From positions 26,950 through 90,949 of the forward strand of contig JABMOS010000113.1 of assembly GCA_013203185.1 (NCBI GenBank): a stretch of 64,000 nt of DNA. The letters run 5' to 3'. This document shows, one piece after another, positions 16,591-25,582 of the stretch (positions are counted from its first letter, which is position 1; the number at the start of each line of letters is the position of its first letter). The DNA is from Fidelibacterota bacterium. Lineage in GTDB: Bacteria; Fidelibacterota; UBA8477; JABMPR01. The notes below the pieces were generated by a model. It saw only the letters and a program-made list of their open reading frames with translations, was not told the origin of the DNA and did no database searches. The position numbers were made by a program, and so were the translations under genes.

Positions 16591-16722
16591 ATGACCGGAT
16601 TAGCTCACATAGACAGTCCCATGTTGCTATTGGAAAAAGTCATCAATCAATATGGTTTCGGTGGAGCTCGCGATATTCTTCAAGAAATATCAATACTATT
16701 ACGTGGTGAGAGGAACAAATGA
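16591..16722 (+). CDS. Small protein upstream of bacteriohemerythrin
   Basis: 43 residues from the ATG at 16591 (earlier in-frame ATGs at 16531 and 16561 are possible). Helical, no cysteine, ends GERNK. Its stop overlaps the hemerythrin start (ATGATGG), a layout typical of translational coupling, and AAGGGG lies upstream at about 11 bases. It may be a leader peptide or a small partner protein. I do not recognise the family; reality is moderately supported. Confidence 0.45.
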   Translation: MTGLAHIDSPMLLLEKVINQYGFGGARDILQEISILLRGERNK

Positions 16723-17129
16723 TGGTATTTATAGAATGGAAAGATGCGTATTCAGTCAACATTGCTGACATTGATAAGCAGCACAAACATTTGATAGATA
16801 TCATCAATAGGCTGCACTCGGCGATACTTTCAGGCAAAGACAGTGAGGCACTAAGCTACATAATGACTGATTTGGTTTATTACACGATTTATCATTTTGA
16901 AACTGAAGAAAAATTCTTCGATGAACATAATTATCCACAATCAGAACAACATAAAAACGAGCATAAAGATTTGGCCCAAAAGGTAGCCGTCTTAAAGCAG
17001 AAGCATGACAGTGGAGAAAAAGTCTTAAGCATCGATGTGATGAGCTTTCTAAGAGAGTGGCTTCAAGATCATATCTTAGGTTCTGATGCAGAGTTTGGTC
17101 CTTACCTGAATAACAAAGGGGTGCATTAG
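16719..17129 (+). CDS. Bacteriohemerythrin 1
   Basis: 136 residues, single-domain hemerythrin. The diiron ligands are all visible: His in DKQHKHL, His and Glu in HFETEEKFF, two His in HKNEHKDL, and His plus Asp in LQDHILGSD. Such proteins bind O2 reversibly and serve for O2 scavenging or delivery, or for iron and NO handling. AGAGG lies before a double ATG (16719 or 16722). A second hemerythrin follows about 190 bases later. In a genome with a standard-type hydrogenase and many cytochromes, this suggests exposure to fluctuating oxygen. Confidence 0.95.
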   Translation: MMVFIEWKDAYSVNIADIDKQHKHLIDIINRLHSAILSGKDSEALSYIMTDLVYYTIYHFETEEKFFDEHNYPQSEQHKNEHKDLAQKVAVLKQKHDSGEKVLSIDVMSFLREWLQDHILGSDAEFGPYLNNKGVH

Positions 17130-17321
17130 CGTTCCAACTCCATCCAAAATGTTGAGCGCTCTAGGTGATTGTTGAATTTTATCAAAATGGCTCAGGCCAG
17201 GATCGAAAAAGCCAGGGTGAATGACATTGATCACGGGATTGAAACCTATTTGGTAAAATAATAGCGATAATCAAATCCTGCGGCTTAGTTTGACTCTCGT
17301 GTTATTTGAAGGAGTGAAAAA

Positions 17322-17726
17322 ATGCAAGTATTAGTCTGGGAAGAGAGATTTAGTGTAGGCATTCGGGAATTCGATCAACACCACAAGATTTTGTTTGAAA
17401 TGATCAATTCACTCATTTTTGCCCAAGAGGATGGTAGAGATCCTGATATTATAAAAAATTCTCTAGAGCAATTGCGCAGCTATACTATTTTCCATTTTGT
17501 AGCAGAAGAAGCCATGATGAAGCACTTTGAATTCGAAGGCCTGGATGAGCATATTGCTGAGCATGAAACACTCCTTCAACAAGTTGTCGAATATCAAGAC
17601 AGAATTGCTGCAAATGATGGCGTCACCATAGACGAGGTCCTTAATTTCCTTGCAGGTTGGTTGCTGGACCATACACTTGGGCTGGATCAGCTTTACGGAC
17701 CCTACCTCACTCGGTTTACAGATTAA
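17322..17726 (+). CDS. Bacteriohemerythrin 2
   Basis: 134 residues, with ligand set DQHHKIL, HFVAEEAMM, HIAEHETL and LLDHTLGLD. It is the same family as the preceding gene but clearly diverged, so a paralog rather than a recent duplicate. GAAGGAG precedes the ATG. The 190-base gap to hemerythrin 1 suggests its own promoter. Confidence 0.95.
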   Translation: MQVLVWEERFSVGIREFDQHHKILFEMINSLIFAQEDGRDPDIIKNSLEQLRSYTIFHFVAEEAMMKHFEFEGLDEHIAEHETLLQQVVEYQDRIAANDGVTIDEVLNFLAGWLLDHTLGLDQLYGPYLTRFTD

Positions 17727-17757
17727 ACCCGGATTAATGTCGGCTTACCCTGTTTAT

Positions 17758-17946
17758 TCAATCTTGGAAAATTTCTTCAATTGAGAGTTCAAATACCCGA
17801 GCCACTTTGAAAGCCAGGGGGAGACTGGGATCAAATTTCCCCGTCTCAATGGCATTCACCGTTTGCCTCGAAACTTCAAGAGCCTCAGCTAACTGAGCCT
17901 GCGTCCAATCCCGCTCCGCCCGAAGTATCTTTAGCCGATTTTTCAT
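17758..17946 (-). CDS. Small XRE-family helix-turn-helix regulator
   Basis: 62 residues, just the HTH_3 fold: LRAERDWTQAQLAEALEVSR, then QTVNAIETGKFDPSLPLAFK. This is the compact YozG-like type typically paired with a small membrane protein. Its start overlaps the stop of the upstream membrane-protein gene by 4 bases. The operon promoter contains a palindrome between its -35 and -10 boxes (18406-18433), so autoregulation is likely (inference). Confidence 0.92.
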   Translation of the reverse strand: MKNRLKILRAERDWTQAQLAEALEVSRQTVNAIETGKFDPSLPLAFKVARVFELSIEEIFQD

Positions 17947-18365
17947 CTGTAGCGCCTATTCCCGGTGAAGAGACCGAAGGCATATGATAGCGACATGAGT
18001 AAGACGAGATGTGATATTTCTGGCTGGAAGCCAATGAGGTGGGCATCTTCAAGTAATTCATAACTGAGACCAGCTACAACTCCAACACTCAATGATAGTG
18101 CGGTCGCCTCGAGTTGTATCTTTTGCTGCATCTCATCCAAACCCCTTAAATTATGTTTATTGGCTATGATCCAACCAATGCCAAATCCCAGATTCACCAG
18201 GATTGCCAGTAGATTTGGTAACGTATCTGACTGCCAGATAAATGTAGGTCCGAAAGCGGCCAGGGCCATGCTTACCACCCAGGCAGCTGTCCAATAACCC
18301 AGGCGGAGCGTATTTTGTTTTAGTCGGCTGGTCCATTTGCCGGTTTCGTTTGTTGGTGTATTCAT
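17943..18365 (-). CDS. Small membrane protein partnered with the XRE regulator
   Basis: 140 residues with four predicted membrane helices: WTAAWVVSMALAAFG, LLAILVNLGFGIGWIIAN, LSLSVGVVAGLSYELL and LVLLMSLSYAFGLFTG. A charged loop (LRGLDEMQQKIQLEA) lies between the second and third. The LDEMQ..I..EA signature loop is common in uncharacterised membrane proteins encoded before an XRE gene. Its role is unknown; membrane stress sensing with the coupled regulator is a guess. Confidence 0.85.
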   Translation of the reverse strand: MNTPTNETGKWTSRLKQNTLRLGYWTAAWVVSMALAAFGPTFIWQSDTLPNLLAILVNLGFGIGWIIANKHNLRGLDEMQQKIQLEATALSLSVGVVAGLSYELLEDAHLIGFQPEISHLVLLMSLSYAFGLFTGNRRYR

Positions 18366-18405
18366 CTGTATGGTTCCCTTGTCATTATGTTAAGTTTCCT
18401 TGACT

Positions 18406-18433
18406 AAATTAGACCTAATTAGGCATAAGTCAA
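18406..18433 (-). promoter_or_regulatory. Promoter with internal operator for the membrane protein-XRE pair
   Basis: Read on the minus strand: TTGACT (-35), 16 bases, TAATTT (-10), with the perfect palindrome CCTAATTAGG (18414-18423) in the spacer. An outer inverted TTGACT/AGTCAA pair (18400-18433) frames it. It ends about 40 bases before the start at 18365. A repressor bound here would block the polymerase. Confidence 0.6.
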
Positions 18434-18544
18434 GTACACTTTACAAAAAGATTAGTATGCTTGATATTTATCTTCGCACAAATGCCAGAGCCTAGTGCAC
18501 AAATTGATTAACATCTCCACGCAGAAATCATTAGTTTTCCATCC

Positions 18545-19582
18545 ATGAAGATGCTTAAGCGACTTGTCCTGTTTGTCATTGCCCTTTTTGCCTACCTCAT
18601 TTTGCGAGAGATGCTCAACTTCTATGTCCTGGCCTACACGGCGAATCCCTATCTGGGCTATCTGGTTCTTATCATTCTGGTTTCTGTTTTGGTTTACTTC
18701 GTGGTAATCCCTTTGTACAGAATCAGCAGAATCAGTGGTGATCCGGGTCCCGTTTGGAAAAAACGCAAAGAGGCCGAGCTCATGGAAATGCGTCTCCAGC
18801 GCAGAGCAAACAACAAGTTTCTCACGGAACTTGGATATGTTAATCCAACTTCAGGGACAACCCTTGAACGTTATGAGCTTTCGACAAACGAGCTGTCTCA
18901 GCGTTGTGACAAGATCAGACGAAAATATGTGGTTCATCTGTTTTACAGCAGTGCCGTATCCCAGTACGGTTTTATTGATGCAATTCTCATCTTTTCAGCC
19001 AACGTTAACCTGATCAAAGAGATTTTTACCCTCTATACAGGCCGTGCTTCAGGTAGGGACCTGTGGCATATCATGAAGCAAATCTACTATTCCATTGCCA
19101 TCGGGGGATCCGAGGGAGTGGAATTTGCCGTGGAAGAATTGATCTCCAAGATGGGTTCTGACACCCTGAAAAGTATTCCCTTCTTTGATAAGGTCATGGC
19201 GTCCATTGCCAGCGGCTTTACCAATGCCGTTTTATTGTCACGTATTTCATTGATTACCGAAAACTACTGCAGAATGACTTATATAGAATCGACACGCGAT
19301 CTTTCCCCGGATCCCGGACAAATTCTGTCTTCAACCAAATCCATTGTCCAGGAACCCATTCGCCATATCAAAGCGCAGCTGAATGATATAGCCAAACAAA
19401 AGGCCATAGACTTCTCGCGCTACGCCGTTAATCCAACCAGAACGGTCATCGAAAAAGCCATTGATAGATTCAGGTCGCAATCTGATGAGGAAGAAACCGA
19501 ATCTGTTAAGAGAAGTATTGCCATAGGGCTGAACCCCCTGAAATATTTCAGTCTGCGCAAAGAGCGTAGGTCCAAAAAATAA
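18545..19582 (+). CDS. DUF697/YcjF-like membrane protein
   Basis: 345 residues. Two N-terminal transmembrane helices (residues 5-22 and 36-58), a basic cytoplasmic stretch, then a weakly hydrophobic region (SSAVSQYGFIDAILIFSANV, IAIGGSEGV and SIASGFTNAVLLSRISLITENYCR) typical of the DUF697 fold found in YcjF and GTPase-associated proteins. It ends in a strongly basic tail. No GTPase partner gene is adjacent. No clear ribosome site before the ATG. Function unknown. Confidence 0.8.
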   Translation: MKMLKRLVLFVIALFAYLILREMLNFYVLAYTANPYLGYLVLIILVSVLVYFVVIPLYRISRISGDPGPVWKKRKEAELMEMRLQRRANNKFLTELGYVNPTSGTTLERYELSTNELSQRCDKIRRKYVVHLFYSSAVSQYGFIDAILIFSANVNLIKEIFTLYTGRASGRDLWHIMKQIYYSIAIGGSEGVEFAVEELISKMGSDTLKSIPFFDKVMASIASGFTNAVLLSRISLITENYCRMTYIESTRDLSPDPGQILSSTKSIVQEPIRHIKAQLNDIAKQKAIDFSRYAVNPTRTVIEKAIDRFRSQSDEEETESVKRSIAIGLNPLKYFSLRKERRSKK

Positions 19583-19590
19583 TCCCATCT

Positions 19591-19695
19591 GTCTTAGCGA
19601 GCACGTCGGCAAGCTTAGCGTAGGCTCTACGAAACAATCTCCTAATCCCTGGCAAACGGATAGCTTAGAGATCGCCGCGCTGCGCTCGCGAAGAC
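19591..19695. repeat. Imperfect hairpin repeat element (REP/MITE-like)
   Basis: The outer arms GTCTTAGCGAGC (19591-19602) and GCTCGCGAAGAC (19684-19695) pair at 11 of 12 positions. Inner segments CAATCTCCTAATCC and GGATAGCTTAGAGATCG also pair in part. The wording (GAAACAATCTCC ... GAGATCGC ... GCTCGCGAAGAC) resembles intergenic repeat elements dispersed in many bacterial genomes. Only one copy of this form is in the window. Confidence 0.55.
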
Positions 19696-19946
19696 GTATA
19701 AGGAACAGCCCAATCTCAAACCTGGTGGACATTACGATAAACTCAATGTCCGGGTATTGAGGCTGTCGAAGGGGTAGGCTGGTCCTTTACACGACAAAAT
19801 AGTTTAAATCGGAGATTATCCATTTTGGTTTAGATTGTCCTGGTCTGAAAGGGCTGTAATTATGAGCGCGGGGAGAACTATTATCAAACAAAAACCAGAG
19901 ACAAAATGCATGAAAACATCCGATTGCTATTGCAGCTTGATAATTT

Positions 19947-19963
19947 GTGACTATTATAGTCAC
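19947..19963. promoter_or_regulatory. Perfect palindrome upstream of aceE
   Basis: GTGACTAT-T-ATAGTCAC, perfect 8-1-8 dyad symmetry, 76 bases upstream of the aceE start. A good candidate operator for a dimeric regulator of the pyruvate dehydrogenase operon. The spacing does not fit the Crp/Fnr consensus. Confidence 0.5.
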
Positions 19964-20038
19964 GTTAGTATGAGTTACTCTGAATTATCCTACCAAATTT
20001 CAATCCCAAAAAAATACAAATATTTATTGAGGTAAACC

Positions 20039-22711
20039 GTGGCCAGTGTAAACATTCATCAAGATACCGATCCCCAGGAAACCAGTGAGTGGCTGGATTC
20101 TCTAGCAGCTGTCTTTGAACAGGAGGGTGTTAATCGAGCCCATTTTCTGGTAAATGAACTTATCGATTATGCCAGTCGGCATGGTGTGCGACTCCCCTAT
20201 AGCCCCAATACATCCTACCTGAATACTATTCCTGTTTCCCAACAGTCTCAATTTCCTGGCGATAGGGATATTGAACGTCGTATCAAATCAATTGTACGCT
20301 GGAATGCCATGGCCATGGTGGTTCGTGCTAACAAAGCCAGTGACGGCATTGGTGGTCACATCTCCACCTATGCATCTTCAGCCACCTTACTTGAAATCGG
20401 TTTTAATCATTTTTTCAGATCAGCCACCGATGAGTTTGGTGGAGATCTTGTGTATTTTCAAGGTCATGGATCACCGGGAATTTATGCCCGTGCCTTTTTA
20501 GAAGGCCGCCTCAGCGAACAGGATTTGGTTAACTTTCGTCGTGAATTAGCAGATGGCGGTGGGCTGTCCTCGTATCCACATCCCTGGCTGATGCCCAATT
20601 TCTGGCAGTTCCCAACGGTATCAATGGGTCTGGGTCCCCTGCAGGCTATTTATCAGGCGCGCTTCATGCGCTATATGGAAAACCGCGAACTGATTCCACG
20701 AAGTGATCGCAAAGTCTGGGCTTTCCTGGGTGATGGTGAGATGGATGAACCAGAATCACTGGGAGCCATTACACTGGCCTCTCGCGAAAAACTGGACAAC
20801 CTGATTTTTGTTGTAAACTGTAACATGCAGCGACTGGACGGTCCTGTCAGAGGTAATGGCAAAGTGGTCCAGGAACTGGAAGGTGCCTTCCGTGGTGCTG
20901 GCTGGAATGTCATTAAAGTGATCTGGGGTTCAGAATGGGATGAACTGCTGGCCAAGGACAAAGATGGTATTCTGGCCAAACGTATGGAAGAAGTCGTGGA
21001 TGGTGACATCCTCAAATATATCGTTGAAGGTGGCTCATATATCCGCGAGCATTTCTTTGGTGCCTATCCTGAACTACTTGAGATGGTAAATCATCTTAGT
21101 GATGAAGACTTGGAAAAATTAAAACGAGGTGGACATGATCCTGCTAAGGTTTATGCCGCTTATGCTGAAGCATTGGCCCATGTAGATCAACCTACTGTAA
21201 TCCTTACCAGTACGGTTAAAGGGTATGGAATGGGTGAGGCCGGGGAAGGTAAGAATATTACCCATGGTCAGAAAAAGCTCAATGAGAATGAACTGAAAGC
21301 TTTCCGCAGCCGTTTTGGAATCCCTATTTCTGATGAAGATGTCACTAAAGCACCCTTTTACCGTCCAGATGAAGATTCTGAAGAGATCAAATATCTAAAG
21401 GCGCGCCGAGAAGCATTGGGTGGACATTTTCCAGCCAGACGGAGCTCTGCAGAGCCCACAATAACACCGGAGTTGTCTGCATTCAAAGCCGCTCTGGAAG
21501 GCACCGGAGATCGTGCACAATCTACAACCATGGCCTTTGTTCGCATACTCTCCATGTTGACCAAGGATAAGACCATGGGCAAGCGGGTCGTACCCATCGT
21601 TCCTGATGAAGCCCGTACTTTTGGTATGGAGTCTCTATTTAGAAGTCTGGGTATCTATTCCAGCGTGGGCCAGCTCTATGATCCTGTGGATTCGGATCAA
21701 TACCTATACTATCGAGAAGATATCAAGGGGCAAATCTTAGAAGAGGGTATTACCGAAGCAGGTTCTGCAAGCTCCTGGGTTTCAGCAGCTACGTCCTACA
21801 GCACCCATGGTGTCAACATGATGCCATTTTATATTTATTACTCCATGTTTGGCTTCCAGAGAGTGGGAGACATGTTCTGGCTGGCTGGTGATATTCGTGC
21901 CAGAGGCTTCCTGTTGGGAGCAACAGCTGGTAGAACCACACTAAACGGAGAAGGTCTCCAGCATCAGGATGGTCACAGTCTGCTTGCCGCTGCAACCATA
22001 CCCAATTGCCGTGCTTATGATCCTGCGTACTCCTACGAAATTGCAGTCATTATTCAGCATGGTATGAAACGAATGATGCAGGACCAGATTGATGAATTTT
22101 ACTATCTCACACTGGAAAATGAACCCTATATCCATCCAGCTATGCCCAAAAATGCCGAAGAAGGCATTATTAAGGGGATGTATCAGCTCTCAAGCACTGG
22201 CAAAGCCAAAGCAGATATGCATGTTCAACTGCTGGGTTCAGGTGCAATTCTGGGTGAGGTGTTGGCTGCTGCAGAAATCCTCAAGAAGGATTGGAAAGTG
22301 ACTTCAGATATCTGGAGTGTCACAAGTTATTCAGAACTGAGATTGGATGCTCAGGATGCCCAACGCTGGAATCGTCTCCATCCCACAAAGGAGAGACGCA
22401 AAGCCTACGCCTGTCAGCTCATGCATGATATGGTGGGGCCTGTGATTGCAGCTTCAGATTACATCAAGCTGGTTGCTGAACAGATATCCATTTTTATCGA
22501 TAAGCCCTTTATTGCTCTGGGAACCGATGGATTTGGACGAAGTGAATCCAGGGAAAATCTCAGGAAATTCTTTGAAGTTGATCGGTATTCCATAGTAGTT
22601 ACAGCACTCTTTCAATTACAAAAAATGGATGTGATAAAAGGTGATATCGTGGCCAAGGCCATCAAAAAATATAAAATCCAAACTGAATCAGATAATCCAG
22701 TCAAGCGTTGA
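20039..22711 (+). CDS. aceE: Pyruvate dehydrogenase E1 component, homodimeric type
   Basis: 890 residues, matching the roughly 890 of AceE. The thiamine diphosphate motif is visible (GDGEMDEPES ... NLIFVVNCNMQ). Other AceE signatures are SDGIGGHISTYASSATLLE, YFQGHGSPGIYAR and, in the second half, ATAGRTTLNGEGLQHQDGHS. GTG start with TTGAGG at proper distance. It decarboxylates pyruvate and transfers the acetyl group to the lipoyl domain of E2, encoded 162 bases downstream. The aceE-aceF gap contains a dispersed repeat. Regulation may act through the palindrome at 19947. Confidence 0.97.
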   Translation: MASVNIHQDTDPQETSEWLDSLAAVFEQEGVNRAHFLVNELIDYASRHGVRLPYSPNTSYLNTIPVSQQSQFPGDRDIERRIKSIVRWNAMAMVVRANKASDGIGGHISTYASSATLLEIGFNHFFRSATDEFGGDLVYFQGHGSPGIYARAFLEGRLSEQDLVNFRRELADGGGLSSYPHPWLMPNFWQFPTVSMGLGPLQAIYQARFMRYMENRELIPRSDRKVWAFLGDGEMDEPESLGAITLASREKLDNLIFVVNCNMQRLDGPVRGNGKVVQELEGAFRGAGWNVIKVIWGSEWDELLAKDKDGILAKRMEEVVDGDILKYIVEGGSYIREHFFGAYPELLEMVNHLSDEDLEKLKRGGHDPAKVYAAYAEALAHVDQPTVILTSTVKGYGMGEAGEGKNITHGQKKLNENELKAFRSRFGIPISDEDVTKAPFYRPDEDSEEIKYLKARREALGGHFPARRSSAEPTITPELSAFKAALEGTGDRAQSTTMAFVRILSMLTKDKTMGKRVVPIVPDEARTFGMESLFRSLGIYSSVGQLYDPVDSDQYLYYREDIKGQILEEGITEAGSASSWVSAATSYSTHGVNMMPFYIYYSMFGFQRVGDMFWLAGDIRARGFLLGATAGRTTLNGEGLQHQDGHSLLAAATIPNCRAYDPAYSYEIAVIIQHGMKRMMQDQIDEFYYLTLENEPYIHPAMPKNAEEGIIKGMYQLSSTGKAKADMHVQLLGSGAILGEVLAAAEILKKDWKVTSDIWSVTSYSELRLDAQDAQRWNRLHPTKERRKAYACQLMHDMVGPVIAASDYIKLVAEQISIFIDKPFIALGTDGFGRSESRENLRKFFEVDRYSIVVTALFQLQKMDVIKGDIVAKAIKKYKIQTESDNPVKR

Positions 22712-22873
22712 CAAGGGTGTCATCCTGAGGTGTCACACTGAGCTCGTCGAAGTGCTCTCGAAGGATAGACACAAAGAGGAACTATATTATGCTTCGTCAG
22801 GCTCAGCAAGACGTAAACAGAGATTTTTTGGAAAAGTATCAGATATTCATAATGATTGAAGAGAGAAATTGAT
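22712..22873. repeat. Dispersed repeat in the aceE-aceF spacer
   Basis: Contains CTGAGCTCGTCGAAG (22738-22752), preceded by TCATCCTGAGG and followed by CTCTCGAAGGATAGAC. This is the same TGAG..TCGAAG family seen at 9424-9540 and 19756. In-frame ATG/TTG codons here read into aceF but lack a ribosome site. Confidence 0.5.
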
Positions 22874-24136
22874 ATGCTAAAAGAAATAATCATACCGGAT
22901 CTTGGGGAAGGCATTGATAGTGTTGAAGTCGGCGAGATTAATGTCAAACCGGGTGATCATGTAGATGTCGGTGATATACTTGTCCTTCTTGAAAGTGACA
23001 AGGCCTCCATGGAAATTGAAGCAGAGATTGCTGGAACCATAAAAGACGTACGAATTACCACTGGTTCTGAAGTCAGCACCAATACTATCCTGGCCACCAT
23101 TGAAGCAGATGAAGCTGAAGAAGAAACAGCTCCTGAGCCAGAAGAAGTTAAGGCTGAGAAAAAACCTGCTAAAAAAGCTCCGGTGGAAACTCCAGTCGAG
23201 GAGGAACTTCCCAAAGCACCTATTGAAGTTCCTGTGACCAAGCGCCGTGTTATCCCTGCCAGCCCTTCTGTGCGCAGGTTCGCCAGAGAATTGGGTGCGG
23301 ACCTCAGTCAAGTTAGTGGAACGGGTCCCAAGGGTCGTGTCCTTAAAGAGGATGTCCAAAATTTTGTCAAGAGTCGTCTAAGTGGCGCACCTGCTATTGG
23401 TCTAAGTAGAGCACCACAACCTGAAATTGATTTCAGTCAGTGGGGTGAAATCGAAACAGTACACCTGAGTAAAATCCGTCGCGCAACTGCAGTGAATCTG
23501 CAAAATGCCTGGCAGACTATTCCCCATGTGACCCAGAACGATGAGACAGATATTACAGAATTGGAAGCTTTCAGGCAGGTGTATAAGCATGCCGTAGCCA
23601 AGGATGGTGGTAAACTGTCTATTTTGCCCTTTATCATGAAAGCGGTGGCCAATGCCCTCAAGGAATTTCCAGACTTTAACAGTTCACTTGATGCACACGG
23701 TGAAAACCTAATTCAGAAAAAATATATCCATTTGGGAATTGCTGTAGATACGCCAAATGGTTTGGTTGTGCCGGTTATCCGTGATGTTGACAAGAAAAGC
23801 TTGAGTGAACTTGCTGTGGAACTGGTGGATGTGAGCACCCGAACCCGGGATCGCAAAATTAAACCTGCTGAACTGGTTGGAGCTACTTTCTCCATCTCAA
23901 GTCTCGGCGGCATCAGTGGAACTGGTTTTTCACCCATTGTCAATCCGCCTCAGGTTGCTATCCTTGGTGTTTCACGATCCAAGATTCAACCAGAGTTTGA
24001 TGGCTCAGAGTTCCAGCCATGTCTCATGCTACCTTTTTCCCTATCCTATGATCACAGGGTAATTGATGGTGCAGCAGCAGCCCGGTTTACAAAATTTATC
24101 GCTGATGAATTGAAGGCGATTAAAAATTTATTTTAG
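22874..24136 (+). CDS. aceF: Dihydrolipoamide acetyltransferase, pyruvate dehydrogenase E2
   Basis: 420 residues. One lipoyl domain (residues 1-76) with the modified lysine in ESDKASME, a Glu/Pro/Ala/Lys-rich linker, an E3/E1-binding domain (about 130-168, [20 protein letters not shown]), then the CAT-fold catalytic domain ending in [15 protein letters not shown] (HxxxDG active site). It builds the core of the complex and moves acetyl groups to CoA. The start is ATG 22874 because translation from there gives the canonical [13 protein letters not shown] start; a TTG at 22856 is less likely. Lies 15 bases before lpd. Confidence 0.97.
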   Translation: MLKEIIIPDLGEGIDSVEVGEINVKPGDHVDVGDILVLLESDKASMEIEAEIAGTIKDVRITTGSEVSTNTILATIEADEAEEETAPEPEEVKAEKKPAKKAPVETPVEEELPKAPIEVPVTKRRVIPASPSVRRFARELGADLSQVSGTGPKGRVLKEDVQNFVKSRLSGAPAIGLSRAPQPEIDFSQWGEIETVHLSKIRRATAVNLQNAWQTIPHVTQNDETDITELEAFRQVYKHAVAKDGGKLSILPFIMKAVANALKEFPDFNSSLDAHGENLIQKKYIHLGIAVDTPNGLVVPVIRDVDKKSLSELAVELVDVSTRTRDRKIKPAELVGATFSISSLGGISGTGFSPIVNPPQVAILGVSRSKIQPEFDGSEFQPCLMLPFSLSYDHRVIDGAAAARFTKFIADELKAIKNLF

Positions 24137-24151
24137 TTTCAGGAGTCATAG

Positions 24152-25567
24152 ATGTCTAAATCCCTTCATGCTGATGTAGTCGTTTTAGGTGCAGGTCCAG
24201 GAGGTTATGCTGCTGCATTTCGCGCAGCTGATCTTGGTAAAACTGTCATTCTCATTGATAAGGACAAGACCCTGGGTGGTGTTTGCTTAAATAGAGGGTG
24301 TATTCCTTCTAAAGCCCTACTCCATCTGGCAAGGGTGAAATCTGAAAGTTCCGAAGTGAAAAGCTTTGGTCTCACATTCGCAGAGCCGGAATGGGATCTT
24401 GAAGCAGTCAAAAAGTGGAAGAACGAGCGAGTCGTTGGGCGCTTAACCAAGGGCATCGCAGCCCTGGCCAAAGCCCGAAAGGTCCAAACTGTAACTGGTT
24501 CAGGTGTATTTACATCTCCAACGAGCATTGAAGTCACTGGCTCTGATGGTGTCGTTAAAATCACATTCGAGGATGCCATTATTGCAGTAGGCTCTCATCC
24601 CACAAAGATTCCTGGTTTTCCTGAAGATCCCCGGATTATGGATTCAACGTCAGCTCTTGATCTAGATGGTGTACCTGAAAACCTGCTCATTATTGGTGGG
24701 GGATATATCGGTCTTGAAATGGGCACGATCTATTCAGCTCTTGGATCAAAGGTCACTGTCGTGGAATTTATGCCCAATTTGCTTCCTGGTGCCGATCCTG
24801 ATGTGGTCAAGCCCCTGGAAAAAAGATTGATGAAAGATTTTGCTTCTATCCAGACCAGTACCAAAGTTTTGAGTATTGAACCCCACAAAGAGTATCTGGC
24901 AGTGAATATCGAAGGCAAATCCGGACCTGAAACTTTGAAGGTTGATAAGGTCCTGGTAGCTGTAGGCCGTCGTCCCAACACTTTTGGAAGTGGCTTTGAA
25001 GACATCGGTATTGATATTGATGAGCGCGGATTCATCAGGGTTGATGAAAAACGTCAAACCAATATTCCTCATATTTACGCCATCGGTGATATCACCGGGG
25101 ATCCCATGCTAGCTCATAAAGCAACCCATGAGGGCAAAGTGGCCGCAGAAGTGATTTGTGGTCAACCAGCTGCCTTCGATGTATCCATTATTCCTGCAGT
25201 TATCTTTACAGATCCAGAGATAGCCTGGGCTGGTTTGACAGAAACTCAAGCCAAAGAGCAAGGGATAGAATATGACAAGGGTGTCTTCCCCTGGTCTGCC
25301 AGTGGTCGTGCACTCGCTCTTGGACGTACAGAAGGATTCTCAAAAGCTCTATTTGACAAAGAGAGTGGTAAATTGATTGGGATGAGTATTGTAGGTACCA
25401 ATGCCGGCGATTTAATCGCTGAAGCGGTTCTGGCTATGGAGATGGGGGCTGATGCAGAAGATATTGCTCTCATTATTCATCCTCACCCAAGTTTATCTGA
25501 ATCTGTTGGGAATGCCGCCGAGATCGTTGCTGGTAGTATTACTGATCTATTTGCACCAAAGAAATAA
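24152..25567 (+). CDS. lpd: Dihydrolipoamide dehydrogenase, E3
   Basis: 471 residues. FAD fold GAGPGGYAAAFRA, redox disulfide CLNRGC at about residues 45-50, NAD-binding GGGYIGLEMG, second FAD motif YAIGDITGDPMLAHKA, and active-site HPHPSLSES at the C terminus (His-Glu dyad). It reoxidises the E2 lipoyl groups and reduces NAD+. GGAGTC before the ATG. Third gene of the pyruvate dehydrogenase operon. E3 could also serve any lipoylated GcvH-like proteins elsewhere in this window (inference). Confidence 0.97.
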   Translation: MSKSLHADVVVLGAGPGGYAAAFRAADLGKTVILIDKDKTLGGVCLNRGCIPSKALLHLARVKSESSEVKSFGLTFAEPEWDLEAVKKWKNERVVGRLTKGIAALAKARKVQTVTGSGVFTSPTSIEVTGSDGVVKITFEDAIIAVGSHPTKIPGFPEDPRIMDSTSALDLDGVPENLLIIGGGYIGLEMGTIYSALGSKVTVVEFMPNLLPGADPDVVKPLEKRLMKDFASIQTSTKVLSIEPHKEYLAVNIEGKSGPETLKVDKVLVAVGRRPNTFGSGFEDIGIDIDERGFIRVDEKRQTNIPHIYAIGDITGDPMLAHKATHEGKVAAEVICGQPAAFDVSIIPAVIFTDPEIAWAGLTETQAKEQGIEYDKGVFPWSASGRALALGRTEGFSKALFDKESGKLIGMSIVGTNAGDLIAEAVLAMEMGADAEDIALIIHPHPSLSESVGNAAEIVAGSITDLFAPKK

Positions 25568-25582
25568 GCATCTGAGGGGATA

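Larger units (their letters stand above)
19583..20038. other. Intergenic region with a hairpin element and a palindrome
   Basis: About 456 bases before aceE. It holds an imperfect long hairpin of repeat-element type (19591-19695), a GGACATT/AATGTCC inverted pair (19727-19751) leading into a TATTGAGGCTGTCGAAGG repeat motif, and a perfect palindrome at 19947-19963. A 66-codon open frame at 19835-20035 has unlikely composition and is not called. Confidence 0.6.

Noticed and set aside
19835-20035. 66-codon open frame upstream of aceE
   Set aside because: No ribosome site, unusual composition (Cys/Tyr/Ser rich end), and it spans the perfect palindrome at 19947; more likely a leader region.
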